A DNA stretch of 64,000 nucleotides from Dicyema japonicum (Eukaryota; Dicyemida; Rhombozoa; Dicyemidae): contig RDEW01000026.1 of the NCBI GenBank assembly GCA_011109175.1, positions 513,695 to 577,694 of the forward strand. The letters are read 5' to 3'. Under the pieces are notes generated by a model. The model did no database searches, was not told the DNA's origin, and worked only from the letters and a program-made list of their open reading frames with translations. Positions 24,911 to 35,879 of the stretch are shown piece by piece; the stretch's first letter is position 1, and each line of letters begins with the position of its first letter. The position numbers and the translations under genes are program-made.

Positions 24911-26439
24911 GTTTAGACTGAAGGCTTTGAACAATTAACTAAAAAACAGGGAGGTAAAAGCACAAATATCAAGATGGAAGCATGTGTTCTCCTCGTTGAA
25001 TAGAAATAGACCCACTACTGAAATTTGGAATACCATCCGAGACGCCTCGAGAGAGAATGAAAGATCGTCCGAGGTGGATCACAGCCAAAAGGACTTAAAT
25101 AACCTAATAAAATACTATGTGAAAATATCCCGTAAAGACCATAAGACGTCAGATGTGTCCCCGAAATATCTCAGTAAACTGAAAAAGGAACCGGATATGA
25201 TTCACTTCACTAGAACGATGTGAGAAATGTATTGAAAGCTATTAAAACAACCTATTCTAACCGACAGGATAAGATCCCAATGATCCTCTTAAAAAACCTT
25301 GGGGACTATGGAATCGCTGCATTAACGATGATATTCAACCACTCCATTAACAAAAATTTTATTCCAATTTTATGGAAGCTTGTCCACCTACGTCCAATTT
25401 TGAAATTTGGTAAAGTGAAGAAGGACTCAGCTTCATACAGACCGGTCGCGTTATTGTGTTCAGTGTCTAAAATTCTGGAAAGGCTGGTTCTTGCAAAAAT
25501 CGAAAATTTCCTTTCTCATTTGTCACTTCAACATGGTTTTAAAAAAGGCGAGGTCTACTTCGACCCACTTATCTGCATTGACTAACTTTATACGATATGG
25601 TTTCTCGCACAGGCCGGGACACATGAAGACTGTACTTTGCTTTGTGTCAAGGAGGATTCTTACTTGGAAAATTTACCGAACAAAAATCCCTGGTTAGCTA
25701 ACTTCCTTAGTGGTCGAATGGGACGCGTCTGCATTGGCCAGTCAAGGTCTATTTCACGGCTTCTCCCTAATGGGGTTCCACTAAGATCTCCTTTGTCTCC
25801 ATTCAACCTATTCATGGCGGACCTCCCCACTCCGATCAGGACATCTAAATTGCCACTTCGACATTGCAAGAAAACCTGGACCGTTTTGACGAATGGCTAT
25901 CGAAGAATCGCCTAAATGCCAGCAGTGAAAAGTCCGTCACAACCCTATTTACTTCAGACAAGAGACTGGGAAGACGGACGGTCGATCTGAAGGCAAACAA
26001 TAAAGCTATTCCTTTCAGAAAATCCCAAAGGATCCCCATGTTGAAAACGTAATTACAAAATGCGAAAAGAAAACTAATGTTCTGAAATGCCTCACAAGGA
26101 TTCTGTTTTGATCTCTGTATATAAACAATTCATTGAACCATGCATCTCATATGAATGTGGTATATGGGCCCACTCATTTCTTGGATGAATGTCTTAAAGA
26201 TCGAGGCTAGCCGGAAAAGAGCCTCCAAAATCATGGAACACTGGATTTCTTGAGAGTTCCAGCTACCATTGCGAGTTAAAGCCTCGATATGAATAAACCA
26301 TAGAACGCGCTGTCGTGACTGCAGAGGACAAGTCACTCGACCGATATGTGCTTGTGTGGGGACGAAGGATGAGCATCGGGCGAAGATGAGGTCCCTTCTA
26401 GTGCGTGGTGGGATCACGTGATTATTATTATTTATTATT

Positions 26440-26890
26440 TTATTTAATAACCCCGAGAAGGGAACACTAAGAAGGAGTAAACCAACTAATTAAGTGATCC
26501 CGGTACACCTCAAAAGGATCGAGAGGTTTTTCTTGTGTTCCTCCAGAGTACCAACGGCTCCACGGCTCTTGAATAGAAGAAACGACTTGTCTCATGACCA
26601 CACAGACCGATGAAACTGAGCCGTTGTTTTTGATTGAGGCGTGGTCAAGCATTGGGGGAAAAGATCGGGAGGTAGATTTGTTAGACGTGCAAATTTGCCT
26701 ATTAAGGAATTGATTATGTATAAATTGGATATTGAAACTCCATAAGCCCATGAGGCACAAGCATACTCTACCGTCGGTTTTAAAAGTTGATTTTACAAGA
26801 CGACAGCGCATTCCGTGATTAGTTAGTTTAATTTGTCCGAGATATGAATAGAAACCTTCCCCATTGTGGAGATTAATCAAGGACATGAGG
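26440..26890 (-). mobile_element. CR1/L2-like 3'-terminal fragment
   Basis: The minus strand carries the C-terminal reverse-transcriptase region (WSFNIQFIHNQFLNRQICTS, MLDHASIKNNGS) closely related to 18891-19350. The family tail follows: GGGATCACTTAATTAGTTGG ... TCGGGGTTATTAAATAAAAT at 26448-26500. It lies tail to tail against element H. Confidence 0.7.
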
Positions 26891-27023
26891 ATATTGCATA
26901 TTCTTAATGATAAATTATGAGTGGAAGCTTTGATTAATAAAATTGAATGACCTAATTATTAAATAATTTAACGTTTCCGTGTATGTTATAAATTTATGCA
27001 TTCGCAAAATTTTATTGATTGAA

Positions 27024-27599
27024 ATGGAGTCGTGGAGAATCCAAAAAGTTTACAATTTTTCCAATTTTAGAGAAAAAAGACATTATGGGAGTTTTTGTTG
27101 GATCTTCTTGAGGATCAAAAACACAGATATATTATAAAATGGATTAATAATAAAAACGAATTTAAATTCATGGATCCGGAAAAGGTGTCTCGACTTTGGG
27201 GAATCCATAAAAACAGACCAAAAATGAATTATGAAAAGTTAAGTCGGTCCTTACGATACTATTACAAGAAAGAAATCATCAAAAAAGTTGATGGACATCG
27301 TTTCGTATATAAATTTATCATGAATGTCCGACAAGTTATATTATTTTTAATTGAAGAACAAAAAATTTCATGAAAGCATAAAGCCTAATGTAATGAAACC
27401 TGAAAATGAGAAATGCAATCTTTCAACGTTCACTACAAAGGACTTACCATTTTCATTAAAAAATTTAATTGAAATCCCCAAAAGTCAACCAAAAGGAATT
27501 ATCCAACAAAAATTAAATAACAAAAATTTAAAGTTATTATGTGTTGACATGTCTAGTACTTCAGAGATCAATCCATTTACTGTTGATTTTCTTTTATAA
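27024..27599 (+). CDS. ETS-domain transcription factor, 176 residues (three exons)
   Basis: Exons 27024-27047, 27071-27334 and 27357-27599 are joined across GT..AG introns of 23 nt (27048-27070) and 22 nt (27335-27356), phase 0. Residues 13 to about 93 form an ETS winged helix-turn-helix: [20 protein letters not shown], then [20 protein letters not shown], then the recognition helix [10 protein letters not shown] with the two arginines that contact GGA, then GHRFVYKF. The domain starts almost at the N-terminus, as in ERF/ETV3 and ELK proteins. The 80-residue tail is Lys/Asn/Ser-rich with no recognised domain. A nuclear transcriptional regulator; subfamily not assignable. AATAAA occurs 16 bases after the stop. 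Confidence 0.92.
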
Positions 27600-28230
27600 G
27601 TTTATTGGTTTAAATAAATCCTTTTATTAATTTTACACTGCAAATACAATTTGTTTCCCAAAGCAGGAAGGAAGTTAATATTTTTTAATTCTTAATAACA
27701 CAATCTGTCTTAATGTAACAAAAGTTAGATTTTATATCAAATTAAATGAAAAACACTTCAGTTATTCACACGAATTACTGGAAATGATCATCTTTTGGGG
27801 GAATTAACTGCCAACTCCTCTCCGAGTCAAACGTGAACTAATTAATAATGAGTAGGAAATTTAGCATAATTAGATGGAAATATGTCAAAATCAAGACATA
27901 AACGAATGAGTCAAACAATGAATACTTATTTATTAAAAATCAGACCAATAAATCATATCTGATTTCATCCACTCATCCCAAAAATGGAAACTCTTTACAT
28001 GGGATCTAATCGAAACTACCATGTGTAGGGAAAAGCCGTGAACGCAGAGGCAATAAATGCTGATTGATGCTAGACTAGTTTCAGGTTTGATCCCTTCTTC
28101 AGAGATACAAGGTTTCTAACCTTCGTGAGTCAGTCATTTTAGCAGTTCAACATGCAATCCATGTAGGTAATGTAGGATCTGATGCTCGTTAACTGAAGGG
28201 AGAAACCAGAAAAGGCTAGTGATGAGCAAA
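27600..28230. other. A/T-rich 3' flank of the ETS gene, nothing recognised
   Basis: Contains an AATAAA polyadenylation-like signal just after the ETS stop. No further gene or repeat is recognised. Confidence 0.4.
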
Positions 28231-28232
28231 TA

Positions 28233-28500
28233 TCAATGCCCCTGTAACATAAAATGGATCCAATCATTGCCATCAAAAGATATGTTAAAGATATTTTTTG
28301 ACGATCTCAGCATCCAGTTGATGGCAGTGAGTCGAAAATAATAAGGTTGTAAGAAAAAGTGCCATGTTATTCTTTGTAAGAAAGTTGAGAATTTCCAATG
28401 GGATAGAGATAGCTGAAACGATAACGTCTGTAGCATTGATAATATATAGTTGATAAAAGTCGTTCTTAGAGCATGTCATGTTTATTATTTTGCATTTGGA
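28233..28500 (-). pseudogene. Possible GPCR-like remnant
   Basis: Minus strand, TSKNDFYQLYIINATDVIVS-like sequence followed by AISIPLEILNFL resembles the first intracellular loop and second transmembrane helix of a rhodopsin-type receptor (N-A-x-D spacing). After a frame change, LTAINWMLRSSKNIFNISF could be the third helix. No mini-intron explains the frame change and no later helices are found, so if the match is right it is a decayed fragment. Confidence 0.3.
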
Positions 28501-28649
28501 AAAATTTAATTATGTTCGAGTGGAGAGAGGGTGGACCTGGGATCGTCTATATATTCGACTTACAGGTCCTCTAGCGAACCTGTAAAGAATTCGGAAGATT
28601 GCAACCTAGAATCTGTTGATTATTTATTAATATTTATTTGAGAATTACC

Positions 28650-29905
28650 ATGAAAGATTTTAAAAACAACTAATTAAGTGATCCAAGATTCCATTAATTC
28701 ATACTCTCCTTACGTTGTCTTCCAAGTTCAAACTGTACTGTACTGAAAGGTAGAGCTTACGTCAATGCCTACAAAGGAACTCAATCAGGAAATCTTCCTT
28801 TAGGACCGATCGACATTTCTCTGCGGGAAAGATTGCACCAATGGGTTCCCTGGTTCTTCTAGCCGCGACCATGGGTACTCGTGGATTCCCTTTAAAGGAA
28901 AATGGAGAGGAAGGGTTGTAATATTGTTGAAAACAAACATGTAGTCCGTTTTATTGAATTTAGTTTGTCGAGATTAGATGAGGATATTGCAATTCTATTC
29001 GATTGTTAGAACGATTTCTTGGCAGTCTTGATATGAAGCCAACAGGAGGGAATGGTCCTTCTTTATAATTTCCTTCACCACATTCAACATCAGGAGTCTC
29101 TTGGTCAAGACTTTTTCAGCTTGATAAGAGAAGGTCATTAGTGAGTCGTAAGTAACCCCGAATGGTATTTCATGATTGGGGGAACGTTTAGTGGTCTCCG
29201 TAGTAACGAAATGGACGCTTTTTTCTAAGATTTCAATAGTATACTGAGAAATCGGTTTTGTAATACCTCCAGCTTGGTCTGTGCCGATAGTTATAGCGGA
29301 ACAATCCATGCAGCATAGGCGTACTGGATACTAGGAAGAACAAATTGTTTGTATAGAAGCTCTAACGATGAGCTGAAAGATATTGGGGAGTGAGTGAAAG
29401 CCTTAAGAATTTCAATTTTCTTTTCGATTCTCGCAGTTACCAGGTCCACTTAATGAGTAAATGTAAGAAAAAGATCCATGATGACTCCAAGGATTGAACA
29501 GGTCTTCTTAATGGGAAGCGGAGAGTCATACAGTTTTATTTGTGGTGTTTCCGTAATTCTTTTCGTGCTGAGGTAAACGTTATTACAAATTTCCTATATC
29601 TTCAGGAACCAAAGACCCATCAGGTCTGGTAGACCTCACTGCGACCACAAGATCATCCGAATACGATAAAAAAATTGTATTTTTGGTGGTTGGAGATGGG
29701 AGGTCACTGAGAACATGTTGAAGAGGATTGGTGATAACGGTGATACTTGTGGAACTTTATTTGGAAGATATCACAGTTTTGGTTTTTGCAACTACTTGGC
29801 CCATTCGATAGCTGATACTGAGTCAAAAGCCTTCTCTACATCCACTGAGACCAGCACGGTTCTCTCGTGTTGATTTGGGGTATTCAGGCCCTCCGAAATG
29901 AATTT
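28650..29905 (-). mobile_element. CR1/L2-like 3' half, decayed
   Basis: Minus-strand order: VDVEKAFDSVS-like palm start (near 29840), VPQVSPLSPILFN (near 29740), FVTTETTKRSPNHEIPFGVT and DSLMTFSYQAEKVL (28995-29309), and a C-terminal region. The tail fragment (GGATCACTTAATTAGTTG) is at 28665-28685. The 5' half is missing. Confidence 0.65.
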
Positions 29906-30530
29906 TTTAAACCCCAAGACCACCAGGAAAGAAAAAATTAACTTGCTAAATTAAGTGATCCCAGCCTACAATATCTCTCGAATTCTCTTCAAATGCTCCG
30001 CCAGTAAACCAATAGCGTCTCTGAAGTGTCTTCTTTTATTTCTGCAGAGGAATTCTATCGGAGTGCAATTTTTCAATGCCAATCTGAATTCCTCCGCATG
30101 ACCCTCTCTCTGAATGGGTTTCCTAGCTCATTGCACATACGTAGGAAGCCTAGGCCATTTCTCACCGTAGCTTCCTCTGAAAGCAGACTGGGATCGGATG
30201 TGGAGTCTGATTGTATATACCTCATGATCTTCCGTCTGAGAGAATTCACACGCTCCACCCTCGTAGAAGGAATGGCGAATCACAAGGCAGAACAAGCATA
30301 TTCAATCGTCGGCGCAATAACTTGAAGATATACTTTGCTGATCCAACCAGTAGAGGGAAGGGGCTTTTCTCTACGATGGCTTTTAGGACGGTCCATTTTC
30401 AAAGACTCTTGGTTAACATTTCCTCCGTGTGACTGGCGAACGTCATCAGAGAGTCGAAGGTTAACCAAGGATCTTCTGGATTCGTGTATAAGGGATGGGA
30501 ATGTTTCCGAGAAATATCTCAAGTCCACCT
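29906..30530 (-). mobile_element. CR1/L2-like 3'-terminal fragment
   Basis: C-terminal reverse-transcriptase region on the minus strand (KVYLQVIAPTIEYACSAL near 30290, ERVNSLRRKIMRYIQSDSTS near 30240, NGLGFLRMCNELGNPFRE near 30130). The tail is GGGATCACTTAATTTAGC ... TGGTCTTGGGGTTT at 29906-29965. It abuts the previous copy in the same orientation. Confidence 0.7.
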
Positions 30531-30539
30531 TTAAAATTT

Positions 30540-31110
30540 ACTTTATTAAGTAATTTATTGACTAGTGCCTGTTCTTTAACACCCTGACATCTTTTCTTTT
30601 TCCCATCTGGTTATCAGAAACAAGGCCAAACGCTTCCACATAATCCGCTAGCTTGGCATTGATACACTTTGTCATAAGTTTATAAAGTGATGACATGCAT
30701 GTAATAGGGCGTAAGTCCTTTGGCGACTGTGGCGCTTCGCATTTTGGATCAAGTACGTAATTCCAGTAAAAAACTATTTTTCCAGTACTCTCAGTTTACA
30801 ATCCTAAGCATTTCGGTAAAGATGAATTAATGCAGAGAGGTAAATTTATTAAGGAAGAAATTGTAGATCCCATCACAACCTGGGGCCTTCCAATTCGGCA
30901 GATCGTTTGCTCAAACACATTTTTCGAAAATTCAACAGACACATTTTCTGCACCAATCAATCTTTTTTCGATATTAAAACTTTCCGAATTTAGACTCCTC
31001 CTTTTCCATAATTCTTCCCAGTAATCTGCGCATTTTTCATTATCAATTGAGGTATTACGTCGCGCGCACAACGCACAACCATGCACAACGTGCAACAAAT
31101 CATGTGTCAA
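30540..31110 (-). pseudogene. R2-like reverse transcriptase, N-terminal palm fragment
   Basis: Minus strand, an open stretch (30796-31110) containing NEKCADYWEELWKR and CRIGRPQVVMGSTISSLIN is followed, after shifts, by a PITCMSSLYKLMTKCINAKL-like block and SDNQMGKRKRCQGVKEQALV. The last motif also occurs, decayed, at 6190-6300, linking both to the same R2-like family. Confidence 0.55.
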
Positions 31111-31114
31111 TCAA

Positions 31115-31570
31115 TGTCATGTCAAAATCACGCCATGTCATTCGATGGTAGATTAGATAATATGTCGCGTCCCGCCGGGTTACCCATCCACTGCTGGTTA
31201 CATTTCACTTGTCAATCACATGTCACTTGTCATTTCTTATCAAAAATCAAAGAATTTACGACATGTCACCTATCATCAAATCAACACTTGGTTTCTAATC
31301 AAAAATCAAAGAATATATTTTTTTAAGTCTATATTTTCTTGACTCGACTCATGTTGACTATTTTCAATTCTCTTGATCCTGCCTTAATCTGTGATAAAAA
31401 ATTAAATAACTTCTATTCGGTTGTTTGACAAAATCTGAGTGATTTTACTTGGCTCTTCATATGGAGATTCAAATCTGCTCAACTTTGTCCATAATCCTTT
31501 AAAACTCGTATCTAAATATATTCACTAAAAATACCTCATTTCCAATAAAAAATTATACTTTGATTGATGA
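31115..31570. other. A/T-rich spacer with CATGTCA-type tandem words
   Basis: Many short repeats of CATGTCA/TTGTCAATC between 31090 and 31270. No gene recognised. Confidence 0.35.
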
Positions 31571-31571
31571 A

Positions 31572-31622
31572 CGTTCATTCTTTTGTTCATCCGTTCAATA
31601 AACGTTCATTCTTTTGTTCACT
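31572..31622. repeat. Two direct copies of a 20-bp repeat
   Basis: AACGTTCATTCTTTTGTTCA occurs at 31572-31591 and 31603-31622, at the 3' end of the adjacent minus-strand retrocopy. It could be a tandem repeat at the element end or a target duplication with a tiny insert. Confidence 0.7.
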
Positions 31623-32090
31623 CCCGAGAAAACATAAAATTAGTTAAGTTTCGATTGTGCCGTATTCTAATCATCCTCTCCGTCAGCCTCGACCATGATC
31701 CTCTGTTGCGCGCTAGTTCTCTTAGGTAGTCTAGGTCGTCCGCCATTTCCATTATAATATTAGATGCTGCCCAAACTCTTGTAACACAGTGAATCAGGTC
31801 CTGATGGACTGCAAATCCGAGATCATAATGTCGGCAGGCCCATGAGAGAGTAAAAAGGTGGAATTTTCTAAACAATTGTAAATTATATTATACGGTCGTT
31901 TTTGTCTCTTGTAGACAGCTGACAGAGAAGTCGTATTTTGTTAGATTGCATATTAGTTGGTGTTTCTTGTAAAGTTGTTTCCTGCAATTAAAAGATCCCA
32001 GAGTGAACGGAGAAGTCAATAAGAATACGAATAAGACATAGTGCAATAGAAGCGTCGTCACCACCTCAACCAATAAATTACAATTAAATA
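31618..32090 (-). mobile_element. RTE-like element with large internal deletion
   Basis: The minus strand begins with the endonuclease N-terminus (GSFNCRKQL, then KYDFSVSCLQETKTTV; 31888-32073) and continues HYDLGFAVHQDL. It then jumps directly to the C-terminal region (DDLDYLRELARNRGSWSRLT; near 31720). The rest of the endonuclease and the whole reverse transcriptase are missing. Confidence 0.65.
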
Positions 32091-32299
32091 TAATTTAATA
32101 AAATATACAGTCCCGTGCGAATGTTACCGACAGGGTCAAGTATTTAATAAGATAAGCAAAAATGTTACTTTTATTTGATAATTTTTATTATTTTAAAAAG
32201 CAAATATGCTTTTTAAATTTTAGTCAAACTAATCAATTTTTTATTTCATCCATTAAAAATAGGATTTTTTCACTTTTTATTTTTAATAACGAAAATTAA

Positions 32300-32382
32300 A
32301 GCCAGAACCCGGAAAACCGGGATCACTTAGTTAGTAGTTAACTTTTAACTTTTTCTAATCCGGTGATCTTGGGGTTAAAAAA
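32300..32382 (+). mobile_element. 83-bp retroelement tail insertion with 12-bp target duplication
   Basis: AACGAAAATTAA occurs at 32288-32299 and 32383-32394 around the insert. The insert contains only the 3'-terminal region of a CR1-like element: CCCGGAAAACCGGG (a perfect small hairpin), GATCAC ... GTGATC and GGGGTTAAAA. The same tail, on the minus strand, ends the copy at 57868-58400. Confidence 0.85.
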
Positions 32383-32551
32383 AACGAAAATTAAGCCGTG
32401 CATATGTTACCGCCATTTAAAGGAATTAGATATATCTGAAGTCAAGTATTAATTATTTTATTTTTAAATTCTTTAAATGTACAATAAAATTAAAAAAACG
32501 TTAAATTCCACGTGTTTCAGTTGAAAATCGTTATAAAATCATATTTTTTTA

Positions 32552-33487
32552 TTGAAAATGAGACTCCGATTTCTAAAGTTGCTAGTACTCTCTGAATTGG
32601 CAGAAGTACAGTTCGTGAAATTCATAAGCGCTATATTGAAGGATATGGCTGCAATGATAAACCTAAATCTGGCCGGGAAAAAATTTTGTCGTCACGATAT
32701 GAAAGAATTCTCGTCCGAAATTCTGTGTGCAATCCCAAAAAAACATCTAATCAGATCCGAACAGACTGTGATGTCTCTCATCTTGTCAGTAATGATACTG
32801 TAAAAAGAATATTTCGTCAAAATAATCTTTTCGGACGAGCAGCGGTCAAAAAACCATTGCTTACTGAGCCTCAAAAACAAAAAGAAAATTGTGGTGCAAA
32901 ACTAAAATACTCTTCGAATGGAAAAATGTAATTTTCAGCGATGAGTGTCGGATTTCATTGAGTCTCGAATCGAGAGAATATGTTAAAAGACCTCGAGGAT
33001 CTCGATTTGAAACAAAGTATACAACTAAGACAATTAAATATTCACCCTCTATTATGGTATGGGGTGAAATTAGAAATGATGGAAAACGAGTGCTAGAAAT
33101 GTAAATTCTGTTGAATTTTATGCACTGGAAATGTAAATTCTGTTGAATATCAACGAATTCTTTCTGAAAGACTTGTTGAAATTTATCAAAGGATACTTTT
33201 TTACAACAAGATGGTGCTCCTTCACATACTTCAAGTCTACAAAAGAATATCTCCAAAACAGAGATCACAGTTTTAGAAAATTGGCCTCCACAATCTCCAG
33301 ACCTGAATATTATTGAGACTTGTTGGAGTATCTAAAATAAAAGTCCAAAAACAGTTTCAGAACTGTGGATAACCGCTCAAAATATTTGGAACACTATGGA
33401 CAATGAATATATACAATTATTACACAAATCCATGCCTAAAAGAATTGACGAAGTTATTTTCAATAAAGGAGGAACTTCTAAATATTG
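32552..33487 (+). pseudogene. Tc1-like transposase, frameshifted
   Basis: Pieces in three frames give an N-terminal DNA-binding region, then WKNVIFSDECRISL (first catalytic Asp), SIMVWGEI, FLQQDGAPSHTS (second Asp), NWPPQSPDLNIIE (catalytic Glu) and an end near 33485 (RIDEVIFNKGGTSKY). The DDE triad is present but the frame is broken. Such enzymes cut and paste the element into TA sites. Confidence 0.85.
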
Positions 33488-33764
33488 ATTTTACAATTTT
33501 TTTAACAAAATCTCGGTTCATCTTTAATTTTGAGTAAAGTGGCGGTAATATATGCATGGGTTAATTTTCGTTAAAAAAAATGAAAAGTGGAAAAATCCCA
33601 TTTTTAAGGGATGAAATAAAAAAATAAAAAATTGATTAGGTTGGCTAAAATTTAAAAAGCATATTTGCTTTTTAAAATAATAAAAATTATCAAATAAAAG
33701 TAACATTTTGCTTATCTTATGAATTACTTGACCCTGGCGGTAACATTTGCACGGAACTGTAGTA

Positions 33765-35153
33765 ATATGTCACATGGGCATGGGCAGCCTGTTACATTTT
33801 TTCACCTTGAAAAGGTCTTTTAATTATCCGACATTTAATTTTGTATATCCGATTTATATCGTGATTTAATTCTATTAAATTAGTTTTTTTATTCATAAAT
33901 GTTATGATTATAAAGATTTTATTTTTTATATCGGTAAACCTAGATTTCTAGCATGGAAGATTATTTTGTTGCAATGGCTTCTTACAAGAGTTTTGTGAAA
34001 GATTGCGTTGAATATCAAACTTTAAAAGATGCATGCATGATAAATTTTCCGAAAAATCTTCCGAGGCACCGAAAATATAGGCTTGTAAAGAAGATAGAGA
34101 ATTTTTCCATTATCAATGACAAGTATTGTAAATTTGCAATAATTTTAGACTGTATCTTAAATCAACTGATTCCAATAAACAGTCATTGACATATATAGTA
34201 GGTTGGTTTTTTTTAATTTATAGATTCGCTTTTGTACGACCACTATATAAGGAGTCTGGTAAAGAAGTATGTGAAAACTTAAGATCTTTGTTCCGCCTGA
34301 ATGGGCCATGTAAATTTTTTCAGTCGGACAATTGTTCTGAATTTAAAAATCAAGAAATAACAAAACTTTGCGAAAATTTTAACATTAAGAAAATTCACGG
34401 AAGGCATAACAATCCACGAGCACAAGGAATTGTCGAAAGATTTAATCAGACGATCACGAGGAAGTTGTCAAAAATTCTGGATAACAGTGAAAAAAAGTGG
34501 CTTGATAAATTAGAAAGTGCTGTCTACAGTTATAACATATTGGTCCATTCATTTTCCAACGAAAGTCCTTTCGAAAGATATCGAGGAATTAAGGGAATAA
34601 ATTCAATAATTAATGGTTATACTTATATCAGATTATGACTTATATAATTTAAGTGATGAGTGTGCGATTCCAGAACAAATTGACGATTTGGTTAATTGTT
34701 CGACTCCAGAATCTATTGAAAATTCACGTAGTTTGATTTTAAAAATTTATATCTAGATAATTCCCAGTCAGATAATTTGTGTCCGAATGCGAAGAGATTC
34801 AAATACTTTTAACATGGGAGATAAAGTATAAATTAAAAACATTAATAAATAGGTTCGGGCTAAAAAGGACTTTGGAACAAATCCCTCATTGCGACTGGAT
34901 AAGTTTGAGTCTCAGTATTATCCAGTTGCAAAAATAATTAATATTTTATCGAATAATCGCATGGAGGTAGTTTTAAATAGTTTAATTTGATAGATAAAAA
35001 ATTCGAAAGGAGAAATATCGACTGTATTAATGAGTAAACTAAAAAAGTTACTTAAATTTAATTTTTTGTGGTTAATAAATCATTTATAAAATTAATTGAA
35101 GTTCAAGGTTAATGTAACAGGCAGCCCATAGGTATCGCTTGGCCCATGTGACA
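33765..35153 (+). mobile_element. Ginger/KRBA2-like integrase element, left copy
   Basis: Inverted ends TGTCACATGGGC...CCTGTTACATT (33770-33800) and AATGTAACAGG...GCCCATGTGACA (35115-35153) enclose an integrase. The core region 34225-34638 contains FAFVRPL, FQSDNCSEFKN (second Asp; consensus G replaced by C) and NNPRAQGIVERFNQTITRKL (catalytic Glu). Flanking TAAT-like words suggest a 4-bp duplication. Integrase genes with terminal inverted repeats are typical of Ginger DNA transposons; this assignment is inference. Confidence 0.6.
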
Positions 35154-35159
35154 TAATAT

Positions 35160-35875
35160 AGTTCCTCGTTCTCTCAGCGGGACTTGAACGATGCTATATG
35201 CTTGAATTCTTTCAAAGATTTGCTAGTATTATCTAGTCAACATCGCCATGCCTGTTTGTTGTCGGAGGGCGTCTTCCGAGAGCGGTGCCTGGCTCAACGC
35301 CATTCCCAAAGGAGTTCTGCGTACCTTCCTGGATGATACATGTGTCCGCATTGGGATCTCATTGCGACCGGGATTAAAGGTCTGTGTTACACATCCGTGC
35401 CGATGCGGAGACCAGATCAACTGTTTCGGCCTACTTTCTCTTTTGCAGGAAAAGTGCAGGCAGATTTCCCAGACAAATGGCCTTGAACGAAGTCGTTAGG
35501 TGAGCTTTGGACGCCCCTCCATGCTCAAACCTGTCGGTCTTTGCAGGCGGGACGGGACGACCGAGGCGGGACGGGAAAACGATCTTCCTTTTCGAAGCCG
35601 AGAAACCTTTTGTCTGGGACATTACCTGCACCGACACATTTGCCTCTTGCAACCTACACCAGAGTGCCTCTGGAGCTTGTTCTGCCGCTGAGAAGGCCGA
35701 GAAGATGAAACGGGAAAAGTACGCGGTCCTACCCAAGGATTTTTTGTTTGTTCCACTCACCGTTGAGACGTCTGGCTCCCTTGCGCCTGCGACGCTGGAA
35801 TTCTTGAGTCGTCTAGGGAATCGAATCGCTACACAAACAGGAGACCTTCGTGAGCTCTTAAAATCATATATTTAA
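35160..35875 (+). pseudogene. Reverse-transcriptase family C-terminus with W-D-I-T-C-x-D-T motif, left-arm copy
   Basis: Encodes ASSESGAWLNAIPKGVLRTF, a cysteine cluster (CVTHPCRCGDQINCFG) and, after a frame change, PFVWDITCTDTFASCNL then KYAVLPKDFLFVPLTVETSG and GNRIATQTGDLRELL. This arrangement follows a YLDD-type reverse transcriptase in another copy (50545-51900). The W-D-x-T segment may be part of a restriction-like endonuclease fold; that is inference. The N-terminal reverse transcriptase is absent here. Confidence 0.6.
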
Positions 35876-35879
35876 TTTA

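Larger units (their letters stand above)
22150..26435 (+). mobile_element. CR1/L2-like element H, split by hAT 3
   Basis: Endonuclease part (TITFVNVYVPPPRSCPKHYT near 22220, NAKHPLWLASQPSHSRGK near 22330, SRSDHNAIFLKI near 22535) runs to 22846. After the hAT and one target duplication the linker and reverse transcriptase continue (SYRPVALLCSVSKILERLVL near 25435, SLQHGFKKG near 25530, SRLLPNGVPLRSPLS near 25755). The YADD segment is deleted: reading passes from FMADLPTPIRTSKL into LRHCKKTWTVL. It ends GGGATCACGTGATTATTATTA at 26410-26435, where the two halves of the family stem abut without the usual loop. Confidence 0.75.
32107..33759. mobile_element. Tc1/mariner element with long terminal inverted repeats
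   Basis: Ends CAGTCCCGTGCGAATGTTAC and (inverted) CAGTTCCGTGCAAATGTTAC lie between TA dinucleotides (32105-32106 and 33760-33761), the Tc1/mariner target. Homology between the two ends extends inward for roughly 230 bases. A decayed transposase lies between. The left repeat has been enlarged by an 83-bp insertion. Confidence 0.9.

Noticed and set aside
28020-28200. A locally G/C-richer stretch checked for a tRNA or small RNA.
   Set aside because: No cloverleaf, A/B box pair or terminator pattern could be made out.
33953-34185. A 78-codon ORF in front of the Ginger-like integrase, considered as an independent gene.
   Set aside because: It lies inside the element's inverted ends in the expected place of the integrase N-terminus and has no recognisable domain of its own.
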